A stretch of 64,000 nucleotides of DNA, from the NCBI GenBank assembly GCA_965262505.1, contig CBDHFM010000030.1, forward strand, positions 4,898,001 through 4,962,000, given 5' to 3'. The notes beneath the pieces are model-generated. The model ran no database searches, was not told the DNA's origin, and saw nothing but the letters and a program-made list of their open reading frames with translations. A program made the position numbers and the translations under genes. Every line of letters starts with the position of its first letter. The first letter of the stretch is position 1. Of this stretch, positions 46,233 through 54,641 are shown one piece after another. This DNA is from JACPPO01 sp965262505. Its GTDB lineage: Bacteria; Acidobacteriota; Vicinamibacteria; Vicinamibacterales; UBA2999.

Positions 46233-47171
46233 GTGAAGCATGTCCGACTAGGCGTGTTTGTGGCAACGGCGGCGTTGGTGACAGCCGCCGCCGTTGCCGT
46301 TTCAGGGCAGATCGAGCTTGCGGTCATCACGGGCACGGTAGTGGATGACGCAGGCGAATCGCTCGAGGGGGTGACCGTGCGGATCCGCGATGTCGAGCGG
46401 GGCCGTGAGATCGTCATCGTGAGCGGCGGGAATGGACGCTTCTACCGGCGCGGTCTGCGAGCGGTCGAGTACGACATTGCCGTCGAGTTAGACGGGTACC
46501 AACCCGTCTACGACAAGGTCAGGCTCAATGCAGGCACCGACCGGCGCCTGAGCTTCACCCTGGCGAGGAGTGCGCCGGACGGTGCAGCCGAGTTTAGCCA
46601 AGGTGTCGAGGCGTTCAACCGAAACGATTACCAGGCCGCGGCCGAAGCGTTTGAGGCGAGCGTGGAGAAGGCGCCCGATCTACCCGAGGTCCGGGTGAAC
46701 CTGGCGCTCGCCTACCGGCGCCTCTCGCGGGTCGCCGACGCGGTCACGCAACTCGAGAACGCGGCCTCGCTCGCTCCAGGCCAGGCGTCAGTGCTGTTTC
46801 AGCTGGGTGGGGCCTACGTCGAGATGAACGAGCTGGACAAGGCGGCTGCCGCCCTTGAGAAGGGGCTGGCGGCGCAACCGGACCTGACCGATACCCTCGC
46901 GTACGAGGCGACCGCCACCCTCGGTGCGGTGTACTTCGCGCAGGGACGCACCGATGAGGCCATCGCCCGGTTCGAGCGCGCCCTGGCCGAGCGGCCCGAG
47001 GCCACGACTGCCAAGCTGGGTCTCGGGAAGGCGCTCTTCAGCCGGGGCGACCACGAGCGGGCGCTCGTGGTCTTCAGGGAGGTCATTACCATGGCGCCCG
47101 ACACTCCCGAGGCCGCCGAGGCGGGGGCCTTCGTCGAGGAACTCGAGAAAACCACCCAGGGCGGCGCCTGA
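46233..47171 (+). CDS. CarboxypepD-domain and TPR-repeat protein
   Basis: A 312-residue protein: signal peptide (VATAALVTAAAVAVSG), a carboxypeptidase regulatory-like beta domain (ITGTVVDDAGESLEGVTVRIRD...FYRRGLRAVEYDIAVELDGY), and then about five TPR units (AAEAFEASVEKAPDLPEVRVNLALAYRRL, VLFQLGGAYVEMNELDKAAAAL, AVYFAQGRTDEAIARFERALAERP). Start GTG. Its place directly behind the TonB receptor suggests a periplasmic partner. Confidence 0.85.
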   Translation: MKHVRLGVFVATAALVTAAAVAVSGQIELAVITGTVVDDAGESLEGVTVRIRDVERGREIVIVSGGNGRFYRRGLRAVEYDIAVELDGYQPVYDKVRLNAGTDRRLSFTLARSAPDGAAEFSQGVEAFNRNDYQAAAEAFEASVEKAPDLPEVRVNLALAYRRLSRVADAVTQLENAASLAPGQASVLFQLGGAYVEMNELDKAAAALEKGLAAQPDLTDTLAYEATATLGAVYFAQGRTDEAIARFERALAERPEATTAKLGLGKALFSRGDHERALVVFREVITMAPDTPEAAEAGAFVEELEKTTQGGA

Positions 47172-47228
47172 CCGCCGGTCAATACTTCAGCTAGAGACTC
47201 GGCATTGGCTTCCCGTTTTCAAGATCGA

Positions 47229-47600
47229 TCAAACCCAGGCGAGCACCCCGGGACGTTCTTCACGTGACGAGCGTTGACGAGCACAACCTTCGAAGCCTCG
47301 TTGTTCGAGGATTTCGTAGAGTCGGGATCCATTACACGCCAGTGGCCTCCATCGCCACGGTGTCGATGCGGCAGGCCTCAAGCCAGTCGACCCTGCGATA
47401 TAGGTCCGGCGTGAGTATCTTGAATCGGCGGACCGGTTCCGGATCTCGATCGACAGGCACGGCCACGTGGTGGTGCGGCGCCCCGCAGTCGATCCCTGCG
47501 GCATTGGGCTGCATCCGCTCGAGGCGGCCCCGGCTGCTTGGTCTTGGTCGTTCTGGAACGTTGGCGTCGAACGCGGTGACCTTCCATCGGCTACTCCTCC
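47229..47600 (-). pseudogene. IS110-family transposase N-terminal remnant
   Basis: On the minus strand MQPNAAGIDCGAPHHHVAVPVDRDPEPVRRF ... DTVAMEATGV is the DEDD-transposase N-terminus with the first catalytic Asp. Then TAA replaces a Tyr codon in 'GVYWIP', and small indels follow, after which LYEILEQRGFE and VLVNARHVKNVPG are still readable in shifted frames. The rest is gone. Confidence 0.8.
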
Positions 47601-48013
47601 ATGCTCGGGGTGTCGTGAGCAACCGGGGGCAGGGTGCGGTGGTGGACATTGCGGCAAATAAACCGGCCAGGTCGGGACGAGACTCCACCAACACGTCGGC
47701 GAGTTCCAGTCTCGGCATTTCCCCGAACAAGGTGTCCGCAAGATTCTTGACTCTGATAGATCGCAGGAAGCGGTCTTTCGCATGCGCTTCCTTGAGGTGT
47801 CTGGGAGCATTCCGCCATGGACGCCGACCTAGAGCGTCCACAATGCCTGATGGACTCGCGCTGCGACTTCGAACTTGTCCGACACCGCGTCGGTCGTCTT
47901 GAACACTGAGCGAAGCTTCTTGATCAGCGTGCGCTCGCTCTTCGGCAGATTCCAGAAGTCGAGCTTCTTGTCAGCAGATACTTTCAGCGTTCGGTCTCGC
48001 TATCGTCCTCGCG
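47601..48013. other. Decayed sequence between IS110 remnant and the FAH gene
   Basis: The minus strand has readable but unrecognised peptide stretches, e.g. RVKNLADTLFGEMPRLELADVLVESRPDLAGLFAAM around 47640-47755 and KKLDFWNLPKSERTLIKKL around 47920-47970, the latter ending at a stop near 47850. They look like gene remnants but I cannot assign them. Confidence 0.4.
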
Positions 48014-49063
48014 TTGATCGGCTCCACGGCGACGGGGCCAATCCAGGCGCAGGTCGCTAGCGAGCGGTTTGGTCTCGGAATGTTCGCCTACCAGAACAAC
48101 AAGTTTGTGGGTGTGGTGATGCGCTACCCCACGGAGCCACAACAGATCGGTGGCGTGGTGGTGGAGCTTCCCGCCGCGTCCCAAGCGGCGAGCCAGACGG
48201 GCATTCCTAGCGACGTGATGTCCATCATCGAACAGTGGGAAACCGCGGGGCCGAAGATCAAGCAGATTGTTAGCCGAGTCGGGCCGATGATCGACAGCAA
48301 CCGGCCGGCTTACATCCACGACTACCAGACCGTCGACGCGCTCGCGCCGCTCGTTCCGCGCCTCGCCATGTACGCGTTCGGCAACTATCGCGGGGTGCTT
48401 GGCACGCCAGAGCCTGTGGAGCCCCGCCCCCCGGCTCCCTCGATACCGGGGTTATGGGAGCGTTCACTCGATGACGACCGGCCGGTCAATCCCCGTGTCT
48501 TCTTGATTCCCAACACGCCGGAGGTGTTTATTGGTGACGGTGAGCCGGTGATCAATTGGCACGCAGACAAGCGCAATCAGTACGAGTACGAATGCGAGCT
48601 TCTCGGCGTGGTCGGAAGGCCCATGAGGCGCGTCCCGGTGGACCAGGTGAAGGACTACATGTTCGGGTACACAAATACCAACGACATCTCTGATCGTCAG
48701 GGCCGCTCGGATAACTGGGGCGGCGACCGCTTCCTCAGTAAGGGGAAGGATTCGTCGAAACCCGTAGGTCCGTTCATCGTTCCGGCAGAGTTTGTGGATC
48801 CTCTGAACATGCGGCTGAAGATGACTGTCGGCGGCGACCTCGTGCAAGATGCCAACACGAATTCGACGTGGCACAACGTGTACGAGGTGGGCGCGTATCT
48901 CTCGAACTTGATCACCGTCCCGGCCGGTGCGGTGATCGCCATGGGCACGCCTCCGGGATCCCACGGCGGCCTTGGCCGTTTCATGATCGATGGGGATATC
49001 CAGATTTGTTCGTACGAGGGGCTGGGCACACTGACCAACCCCTTAAAGACCGATATGCCGTAG
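48014..49063 (+). CDS. Fumarylacetoacetate hydrolase family protein, start damaged
   Basis: A FAH-fold protein of about 349 residues. The metal-binding motif region YEYECELLGVVGRP, the Asp in YTNTNDISDRQ, the SKGKDSSKPVGPFIV segment and the IAMGTPPGSHGGLG loop are clear. The frame extends upstream into a hydrophobic stretch LSAFGLAIVLALIGSTATGPIQAQ that looks like a signal peptide, but no start codon with a ribosome site is found there; upstream is remnant DNA. TTG 48014 lies inside that stretch. Substrate unknown; relatives act in aromatic catabolism (decarboxylase/isomerase or hydrolase). Confidence 0.8.
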   Translation: MIGSTATGPIQAQVASERFGLGMFAYQNNKFVGVVMRYPTEPQQIGGVVVELPAASQAASQTGIPSDVMSIIEQWETAGPKIKQIVSRVGPMIDSNRPAYIHDYQTVDALAPLVPRLAMYAFGNYRGVLGTPEPVEPRPPAPSIPGLWERSLDDDRPVNPRVFLIPNTPEVFIGDGEPVINWHADKRNQYEYECELLGVVGRPMRRVPVDQVKDYMFGYTNTNDISDRQGRSDNWGGDRFLSKGKDSSKPVGPFIVPAEFVDPLNMRLKMTVGGDLVQDANTNSTWHNVYEVGAYLSNLITVPAGAVIAMGTPPGSHGGLGRFMIDGDIQICSYEGLGTLTNPLKTDMP

Positions 49064-49144
49064 CGAACATCGCGTTGGAACGAACACCGCGGTCTACCCG
49101 TGGCCGTGTGGTGCGCCGAATGGCGTACCGCGCAGCCACCGGGC

Positions 49145-49264
49145 CTACCGTTCGTTCGCCCTCTCCTTGACCTCTGGAGTAATTGTCCACGGGTACAGCA
49201 CGTACGAGCGGCCCGGTGTGTCCACGCGAACGGTCCTGTCCGGCTCCCAATCCCCCATCTGAAA
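49145..49264 (-). pseudogene. Methyltransferase-like gene, C-terminal part
   Basis: On the minus strand, after the IS3-like insertion, the frame reads FQMGDWEPDRTVRVDTPGRSYVLYPWTITP and stops at 49145-49147. It continues the piece at 50652-50772 once the IS and one 15-bp repeat are removed. The NDFQMGDWEPDRTV segment resembles the C-terminal part of small SAM-dependent methyltransferases. Confidence 0.5.
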
Positions 49265-49317
49265 TCCCGCGCCCCACGATTTCTTTGGACAGCCTTCTGC
49301 GAGAAGGAGAATGAGTT

Positions 49318-49875
49318 ATGTCCAAGGGAAAACAGCACGAGGCTGAGGCCTCGGAGGGAGCCCGGAGGGCGACCGCAGAGGCCTCAGCCTCGTGGGCGCT
49401 CGTCGGCACGGGGCGGTGGTCCGCGCGACGAAAAGTCTCCGTGGTCATCGAGGTCCTCAAGGGGGAATCACTCGAGAGCCTCAGTCGTCGCCATGGCGTG
49501 ACGGCGGCGAAGCTCTCGCAGTGGCGTGACGACTTCGTGGCCGGCGGTGAGGCCCGCCTCAAGCATCGCGAGGTCGCCGTCGAGGGCGCGGACACGCGGC
49601 GGCTCAAGCGCGTCGTGGCGGATCTCGCCACCGACAAGGCGTTGCTGGCCGAGAAGATTCGACACCTGGAGGCCGGCCGCCCTTTGGGCTGGTGGAGGTC
49701 GAAGCGATGCGTCACGAGACTTCGCCCTCCACCCACCGGCCGTACGGCATCGCCCGCGTCACGCGCGTGTGGCAGGTGCCGCGCTCGACGGTCTACGCGC
49801 AACGGACCCGGCGCGCCCGGCCGACGCCGGTGGCCAAGCGCGGACCCAAGCCGCCCCAGTCGGATGCGGCGCTGA
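49318..49875 (+). CDS. OrfA of IS3-like element copy 2
   Basis: Like copy 1: 185 residues by straight reading, with the HTH and helical domain in residues 40-120. At 49680-49686 the heptamer C-CCT-TTG is in the exact phase for -1 slippage and leads into the orfB frame as PFGLVEVEAMRHE. The GTG/ATG starts of orfB lie a few codons beyond. The residues after the site are probably rarely made. Confidence 0.85.
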   Translation: MSKGKQHEAEASEGARRATAEASASWALVGTGRWSARRKVSVVIEVLKGESLESLSRRHGVTAAKLSQWRDDFVAGGEARLKHREVAVEGADTRRLKRVVADLATDKALLAEKIRHLEAGRPLGWWRSKRCVTRLRPPPTGRTASPASRACGRCRARRSTRNGPGAPGRRRWPSADPSRPSRMRR

Positions 49876-50597
49876 CGGCCGCGGTCCGGGCCGTGATCGC
49901 CGCGAGTCCGTTCCACGGCGAAGGGCACCGCAAGATCTGGGCGCGCTTGCGGGTGCAGGGGCTGCGCACGTCGAAACGTCGGACGTTGGTCGTGATGCGC
50001 GCTGCCGACTTGCTCGGCCCTGCGCGGCTGCCCACGCCGGTCGCCGCCCGTCCCCACGACGGCACCATCGTCACCGCCAGTCCCAACGTGATGTGGGGCA
50101 CCGATGCGACGGCCACCGTGACGCTGGCGGACGGCCACGTCACGATCGTCGGGGCGATCGATCACTGCACGGCCGAATGTGTGGGACTACACGCGGCGAA
50201 GTCCGGCACGCGCTTCGAGGCGTTGGAGCCGGTGCGCCAGGGCGTCCGAGATCACTTCGGGACGATGGCCGCCGGCGTCGCGAGCGGGCTCACGATGCGC
50301 CACGACCACGGCAGTCAGTACATGAGCAACGACTTTCACGCCGAGCTCCGGTTCCTCGGCATCGTGTCATCACCGGCCTTCGTCCGCCAGCCCGAGGGGA
50401 ACGGCTGCATCGAACGGTTCTTCCGCACCCTCAAGGAACAGCTGCTGTGGGTGCGCCACTTTACGGATGTCGAGGACTTGCAGCAGGCGCTGCGCACCTT
50501 CAAGGAGACCTATAACCAGCAGTGGTTGATCGAGCGACTCGGCTTCCGCGCACCCGCCGTCGTCCGTCGCGCGGTTGCGCTCACCACGGCCGCGTGA
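49692..50597 (+). CDS. OrfB (integrase core) of IS3-like element copy 2
   Basis: A 301-residue DDE transposase: HTH_21-like AVIAASPFHGEGHRKIWARLR, VMWGTDATATVTLADG (Asp), RHDHGSQYMSNDFHAEL (Asp) and GNGCIERFFRTLKEQLLWV (Glu), ending in a typical YNQQWLIERLGFRAP. It lies in the -1 frame of orfA and overlaps it by 184 bases, as expected for IS3-type OrfAB synthesis. Confidence 0.9.
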   Translation: MEVEAMRHETSPSTHRPYGIARVTRVWQVPRSTVYAQRTRRARPTPVAKRGPKPPQSDAALTAAVRAVIAASPFHGEGHRKIWARLRVQGLRTSKRRTLVVMRAADLLGPARLPTPVAARPHDGTIVTASPNVMWGTDATATVTLADGHVTIVGAIDHCTAECVGLHAAKSGTRFEALEPVRQGVRDHFGTMAAGVASGLTMRHDHGSQYMSNDFHAELRFLGIVSSPAFVRQPEGNGCIERFFRTLKEQLLWVRHFTDVEDLQQALRTFKETYNQQWLIERLGFRAPAVVRRAVALTTAA

Positions 50598-50651
50598 ATA
50601 CACTCACCCGGCTGTCCAAGAAATCCGTGGCGGTACATCCCCCATCTGAAA

Positions 50652-50772
50652 ATCGTTGGACACAACCCGTGCCGACCTTGAGCTGCTGCCAGAGCAGTGA
50701 CCGGATCGCCTTATTGAAGGCGTTTCCCATGAACAGGAACACGACGGTGGCTTCAGACGTGTGGCAAGGCAC
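50652..50772 (-). pseudogene. Methyltransferase-like gene, internal part
   Basis: Reads EATVVFLFMGNAFNKAIRSLLWQQLKVG, then after one missing base ARVVSNDFQMGD. It is the upstream portion of 49145-49264, cut by the IS. The N-terminal SAM-binding part is not recognisable upstream, so the gene was already decaying. Confidence 0.5.
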
Positions 50773-50860
50773 ATCGCGGCAAAGGATGAGACCCGGTGGA
50801 TGCGTGACAGCACGAGCCCCGCCAGGCGGGACACGCCCTGATGTCTGAGACGTTTCTCAC

Positions 50861-51268
50861 GTGTCGATACCGGCGCGCTTGTCGAAGGCCCGCGAATTGC
50901 CAAGCATGGTGGAGGCGTTCGGGGACGCCAACGGCTTGTCCCAACAGCGAGTTTTCGTCATGAACCTGGCGCTCGACGAATTGATCGCCAACACGGTGAT
51001 GCACGGCCTTCAAGACGTGCCCACGGAGATCGAGATCACGCTGCAGGTCCACGCCGACAGGCTAGCCCTGACCATGGAAGACAACGGACGGCCGGTCGAT
51101 CCAACGCGGGGCCGGCCGGCCGACGTCACATCGTCGCTGGAGGATCGGGCCGTCGGCGGCTTGGAGCTCCACCTGATCAAGACGTTCGCCGACCGCTTCT
51201 CGTACGAGTTCGCGAACGGCCGGAATCGGGTGACCATGGAACACGGTCTCTCGCCGTTGTCGGACTGA
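50861..51268 (+). CDS. Anti-sigma regulatory factor, RsbW-like ATPase
   Basis: A 135-residue HATPase_c_2 domain: VFVMNLALDELIANTVMHGL (N box), LALTMEDNGRPVDPT (G1 box) and GGLELHLIKTFADRFSYEFANGRNRVTMEH. Such Ser kinases bind and phosphorylate partner anti-anti-sigma proteins to control sigma factors. Start GTG 50861 gives a slightly short N-terminus; there is no clear ribosome site and upstream DNA is disrupted, so the start may be lost. No STAS partner is next to it. Confidence 0.8.
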   Translation: MSIPARLSKARELPSMVEAFGDANGLSQQRVFVMNLALDELIANTVMHGLQDVPTEIEITLQVHADRLALTMEDNGRPVDPTRGRPADVTSSLEDRAVGGLELHLIKTFADRFSYEFANGRNRVTMEHGLSPLSD

Positions 51269-51419
51269 CGCGCGCCGTTCATAACCGATCCGCCGCGCCA
51301 GGTAGCGACATGGCCAGTGCAGCAGCGACGGAGCGTGATGGCGGCGCGTTGGGGCTGCTCCCGGGGGACGACTGGATCGTGCGACCGTGCGCCAACAGAC
51401 CGGAATCGCACATGCCGGT

Positions 51420-51760
51420 CGCATGATCGTACAAGCAAACCGCCTGGTCGTCACGCTCGCCGATAAGCCGATTTTCAACCGGCCGACTCTCGCGATTGCT
51501 GGCCGCGGATCCGCGTGTAGCCCCACGTCGGATTCTCACTCGCCATCCCACGACGAGTTCGACCACCGCCCTGGGTGTCAGCGGCTGTCCCCGACGTCGG
51601 CGAGCACGGCCAGCGTACTGCTGGGCGATCAGCCGCCGGTGCCAGCGGAACATCTTGTCCGGCGTGACGCTGCCTGCCCCCTGACTCACGATCCGTCGGC
51701 CCATGCGGGCTTCGTTGCATACTCCGCGTGTCAATGGCAGTCTCTCGCACGCGGCATACC
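51420..51760 (-). pseudogene. Remnant of an integrase-core transposase
   Basis: Across two frames on the minus strand: SVTPDKMFRWHRRLIAQQYAGRARRRRGQPLTPRAVVELVV, then MASENPTWGYTRIRG. This is the conserved N-terminal HTH to HTH_21 region of an IS481/IS3-like orphan integrase. Frameshifts and loss of the catalytic core make it inactive. Confidence 0.65.
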
Positions 51761-52004
51761 ATCCACCGTCGATCGCGAGAGCTCCGACGTGCCATCCAGG
51801 ACGCGTACGCCCTGGTGGCGCTGCCTCGGGGTCAGCCACGCGAGTTGGAGCCCGGCCGCGTGACGCGCATCGAACTCGCGACGTAGACCCAGTGCGTCGT
51901 CGGCATGGGCGAGCACGGAGTCCCGCGGTGTCAGCTGGCAATTGATGCGGAGGCGGCGCAGCAACGCAGCTCCCTTGATCGCTCCGTCGCCAGGCCTCGA
52001 ACAC
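51761..52004. other. Decayed sequence, no gene assigned
   Basis: The minus strand gives a readable stretch (RRLRINCQLTPRDSVLAHADDALGLRREFDARHAAGLQLAWLTPRQ region) without a recognisable family. Probably another gene remnant in this damaged segment. Confidence 0.35.
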
Positions 52005-52316
52005 CCGTCGGCGCTCGACCATCGTGGGCGACACCCGGATCCGGCAGTACTGCTCCAGGGTCTGCACCACTTCGGCTTGGTTGCGGTCCTCGCTGATCAC
52101 CAGCTCGCGTGGCTCGACGCCAGCGAGCGCCTCGTTCACAAGGGCGTCACTGAACCCGCGGGCGCGGGCCTCGGCCATCAGGCCCGCCCGCTAGTCCTCG
52201 AATGGCCGCGGCGCCGCCTGCTGCCCGGCGGCGGGCAGCACCAGCATCGTGGCCAGCGCCGCGGCAAGCGCGAACACCCGGACCAGGGCGCGAGGTGCTG
52301 ACGCACGTCGATGGAG
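52005..52316 (-). pseudogene. Lytic transglycosylase (MltB-like) N-terminal remnant
   Basis: Reads RALVRVFALAAALATMLVLPAAGQQAAPRPFED, a signal peptide and mature start, then TAG in place of the conserved Trp codon, then RAGLMAEARARGFSDALVNEALAGVEPRELVISEDRNQAEVVQTLEQY. This matches the first ~100 residues of MltB-type SLT_2 enzymes. The catalytic domain is missing. Confidence 0.7.
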
Positions 52317-52674
52317 GTGCCCCACGGATCGGTGAGCCACGGGACCGCGAGGTCGGGGTCGCCGATCTGCCACAGAACTCATGTGATTCCGCCCAAGGCC
52401 GAACGCGTCACGCAGACCCTGCGCCGGGAATGAGGCTCCGTGCGCCCGTACGCCTCCTCGCAGGCGCGGTGCCGACGAAGCGATCAGCAACGTCGCGGAC
52501 GCGGAGACCACAGCGACGATCGAGCCCCACAGCGTGACTGAGGCGAGCGGGAGCCACGCCGTCGCCATGGTCGCGTGGCGCGGATCTGATCATGGGCGTA
52601 GACTGCCAGTGATCGGCTCACCGTGTCCAGGCCAGCTTCACCGCCATGGTGGCGAGTTCGTGGGGGATTCGAAG
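52317..52674. other. No gene seen upstream of the NHL gene's 3' end
   Basis: Open frames on both strands lack domains. The stretch is probably remnant DNA of the same decayed region. Confidence 0.4.
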
Positions 52675-52711
52675 TCAAGCCGAGCGGCCTGTTCACGGCC
52701 ACCCGGCTTGA
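52675..52711 (-). terminator. Hairpin downstream of the NHL lipoprotein gene
   Basis: Arms TCAAGCCGAGCGGCC and GGCCACCCGGCTTGA (15 bp, two mismatches) with a 7-base loop, starting 13 bases after the NHL stop codon at 52724. There is no strong T-run, so termination would be only partly intrinsic; it may mainly protect the transcript end. Confidence 0.5.
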
Positions 52712-52723
52712 CAAAACGCTCGA

Positions 52724-54016
52724 TCAGTTAGTGGTCGTCGCCGCTAAGCGCACTTCCTGGCCGATGAGATGGTCGGGATTGGCGTTCGCCTTCGGCTCGA
52801 ACCTCTGGATACGGCCGTTCTGCACCTCGGCCACGATGAGGTTGCCCTCCTGATCGACGGTCATTTGGTGGGGACCCCAGAACTGACCAGGCTGTCCGCC
52901 TGCCTGACCCCAGCCGTAGAGGTAATTGCCGTCGAGGTCGTACTTGAGAATGCGCTGGGTCCCACCATCCCCGATCCACATGAACTGGTCGGCCGTAATC
53001 AGATGGTAATAGGGCCGGGAGGCCACGCCGGTCGGCCAGTGGTCCTCCGACGTCGATTCACCCGATTCGCCAAGGGGAATGATCTTGAGGAACTCGCCAT
53101 TCTCGTCGAAGATCTGCATGCGCCCGTGCTGGCGATCATTGACGAAGATCCGACGGTCGGCGCTGATGGCAATGCTGTGGACGGTGTTGAACTCGTTGGG
53201 CCCGGGATTACTCGGATCCGCAGGCTCCGTGCCCCAGTCCGTGATGAACGTGCCGTCAGCCGCGAACTTGGCCACGCGCGTGCCGTGGTAGCCGTCGCTG
53301 ATGAAGAACGTGCCATCGGGCAACCAGGCGATATCGGTTGGACGCGCGAAGGTATTCGGGCCGCGCCCCTCGACGCCCATCTCACCAAGAGTCATCACAA
53401 GCTCGCCGTCGTAGGTGAACTTGAAGATCTGATGCAGATTGTCGTCGATGATCCACACGTGCTTCTCGGGATCGTAGGGGCTCATCTTGATCTTGTGCGG
53501 ACCCCGGGGGCCGAGCGGCGCCGTCGGCTGGTCGAACAGCTTGTCGTGCTGCGGCCAATACTGGATCGTCTTGCCGGTGCGATCGACCACGCGGATGACG
53601 TGGTGGTATCGCATTTCCGGCAACCGCGGCGAGGTGGCGGCGCCGGGACCATCGCCGGGCCCCAAGCTTGGATTGAGCTGCCCCCACGGTGTCCATGGCT
53701 TAGCACCCTCGGGCAACGGGATCTCGCCCCGCTGCGCAATCCAGATGCGGTCGGGGGACTCTGCGTACACCGCTGCCTGCGAGCCCCAGGTCCAGCCTTC
53801 GTGCGTGAGGCCATCATCCTCGTCGGGCAACCCCTGCAGCCAGTTCTCCACGACCCGGTACGGGCCGTACAGATTCTGGCCCCCAAACTGCATTGACGCG
53901 GATGCGGGAGCGGCGGGCTCTTGAGTCTGGGCCGGAGTGTTGCAGCCTGCCGCCACGAGTACCACCCCCAGTCCAGTTGCGAGTCGACGGCCGAATGACA
54001 GCCCTGAAATACGCAT
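52724..54016 (-). CDS. NHL six-bladed propeller lipoprotein
   Basis: A 430-residue protein with a lipobox (VLVAAGC) so it is probably membrane-anchored outside the cytoplasm. The body carries NHL-type blades: HVWIIDDNLHQIFKFTYDGELVMTLG, RPTDIAWLPDGTFFISDGYHGTRVAKFAADG, IFVNDRQHGRMQIFDENGEFL, GPHQMTVDQEGNLIVAEVQNGRIQRF. Similar folds occur in peptidyl-alpha-hydroxyglycine lyase and gluconolactonase-like enzymes, but no catalytic assignment is possible. AGGGAGA precedes the ATG. A paralogue lies at 61520-62764. Confidence 0.85.
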   Translation of the reverse strand: MRISGLSFGRRLATGLGVVLVAAGCNTPAQTQEPAAPASASMQFGGQNLYGPYRVVENWLQGLPDEDDGLTHEGWTWGSQAAVYAESPDRIWIAQRGEIPLPEGAKPWTPWGQLNPSLGPGDGPGAATSPRLPEMRYHHVIRVVDRTGKTIQYWPQHDKLFDQPTAPLGPRGPHKIKMSPYDPEKHVWIIDDNLHQIFKFTYDGELVMTLGEMGVEGRGPNTFARPTDIAWLPDGTFFISDGYHGTRVAKFAADGTFITDWGTEPADPSNPGPNEFNTVHSIAISADRRIFVNDRQHGRMQIFDENGEFLKIIPLGESGESTSEDHWPTGVASRPYYHLITADQFMWIGDGGTQRILKYDLDGNYLYGWGQAGGQPGQFWGPHQMTVDQEGNLIVAEVQNGRIQRFEPKANANPDHLIGQEVRLAATTTN

Positions 54017-54100
54017 AATCGGTCTCCCTGAAAAATCTTGTTGCCGAGCTTGATGGTGATCGGATGAATCTTACGCCCCGGTTACCGGTTACGCAACCCT

Positions 54101-54514
54101 TAGGGCTTGTCAGACAATTACTGACTTTTGTGTTCTCGGAGCAGCGGGATGGATCGTGTAGTTCCAGTCGCCGTGAAAGCGATGCCGCTCGAGGCGTACC
54201 GTCGCCAGCTGCGCATCGGTGACGGTGATGCCACCCGGGTATGGGCCGCGGTCGAGTTCCGACCGAACGCGGAGTCCGGACCGACTGTGCGTCGAGCCAA
54301 TGAGGCTCACGATCGTGGCCAAGTCGACGAGTGGGGTGCCGCGCCAATTCATCGCGATGTGCGAGAACACCCGATGCTCGATCTTGTTCCACTTGCTCGT
54401 ACCCGGCGGAAAGTGACAGACCGTGATCACCAAGCCCGTCCGATTGGCCAGACGCGGCAGTTCCCACTTCCACAACCGGAGGCGCGCCCCGTTGCTCCCG
54501 CCTGCATCCGCCGT
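54101..54514 (-). mobile_element. ISAzo13 transposase 3' fragment, inverted copy
   Basis: Almost identical to bases 270-684 in reverse orientation. It codes on the minus strand for the C-terminal ~130 residues of the transposase (KWNKIEHRVF...QKSVIV, stop at 54110) and ends with the same AAGCCCTAA element end. The front is cut off at 54515 where the IS256 pair begins. Confidence 0.9.
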
Positions 54515-54641
54515 GAGTGTGAGCGAAACTTAGTTGGAAATTGAAGCGGCTCCAAACCCTGTGGTTTGATGACGTTGCGAGACGAACATCACGCCACGAG
54601 AGAAAGGAGCCGAGATGAGCAGTGTCCTACGATCGGTCAGG

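Larger units (their letters stand above)
49265..50636 (+). mobile_element. IS3-like element copy 2, flanked by 15-bp repeats, full length
   Basis: Same ends as copy 1 (TCCCGCGCCCCACGATTTCT left; GTACCGCC in reverse at the right). Target repeat ATCCCCCATCTGAAA occurs exactly at 49250-49264 and 50637-50651. Length 1,372 bp. Both genes are open, so this is the probable active copy. Confidence 0.9.
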
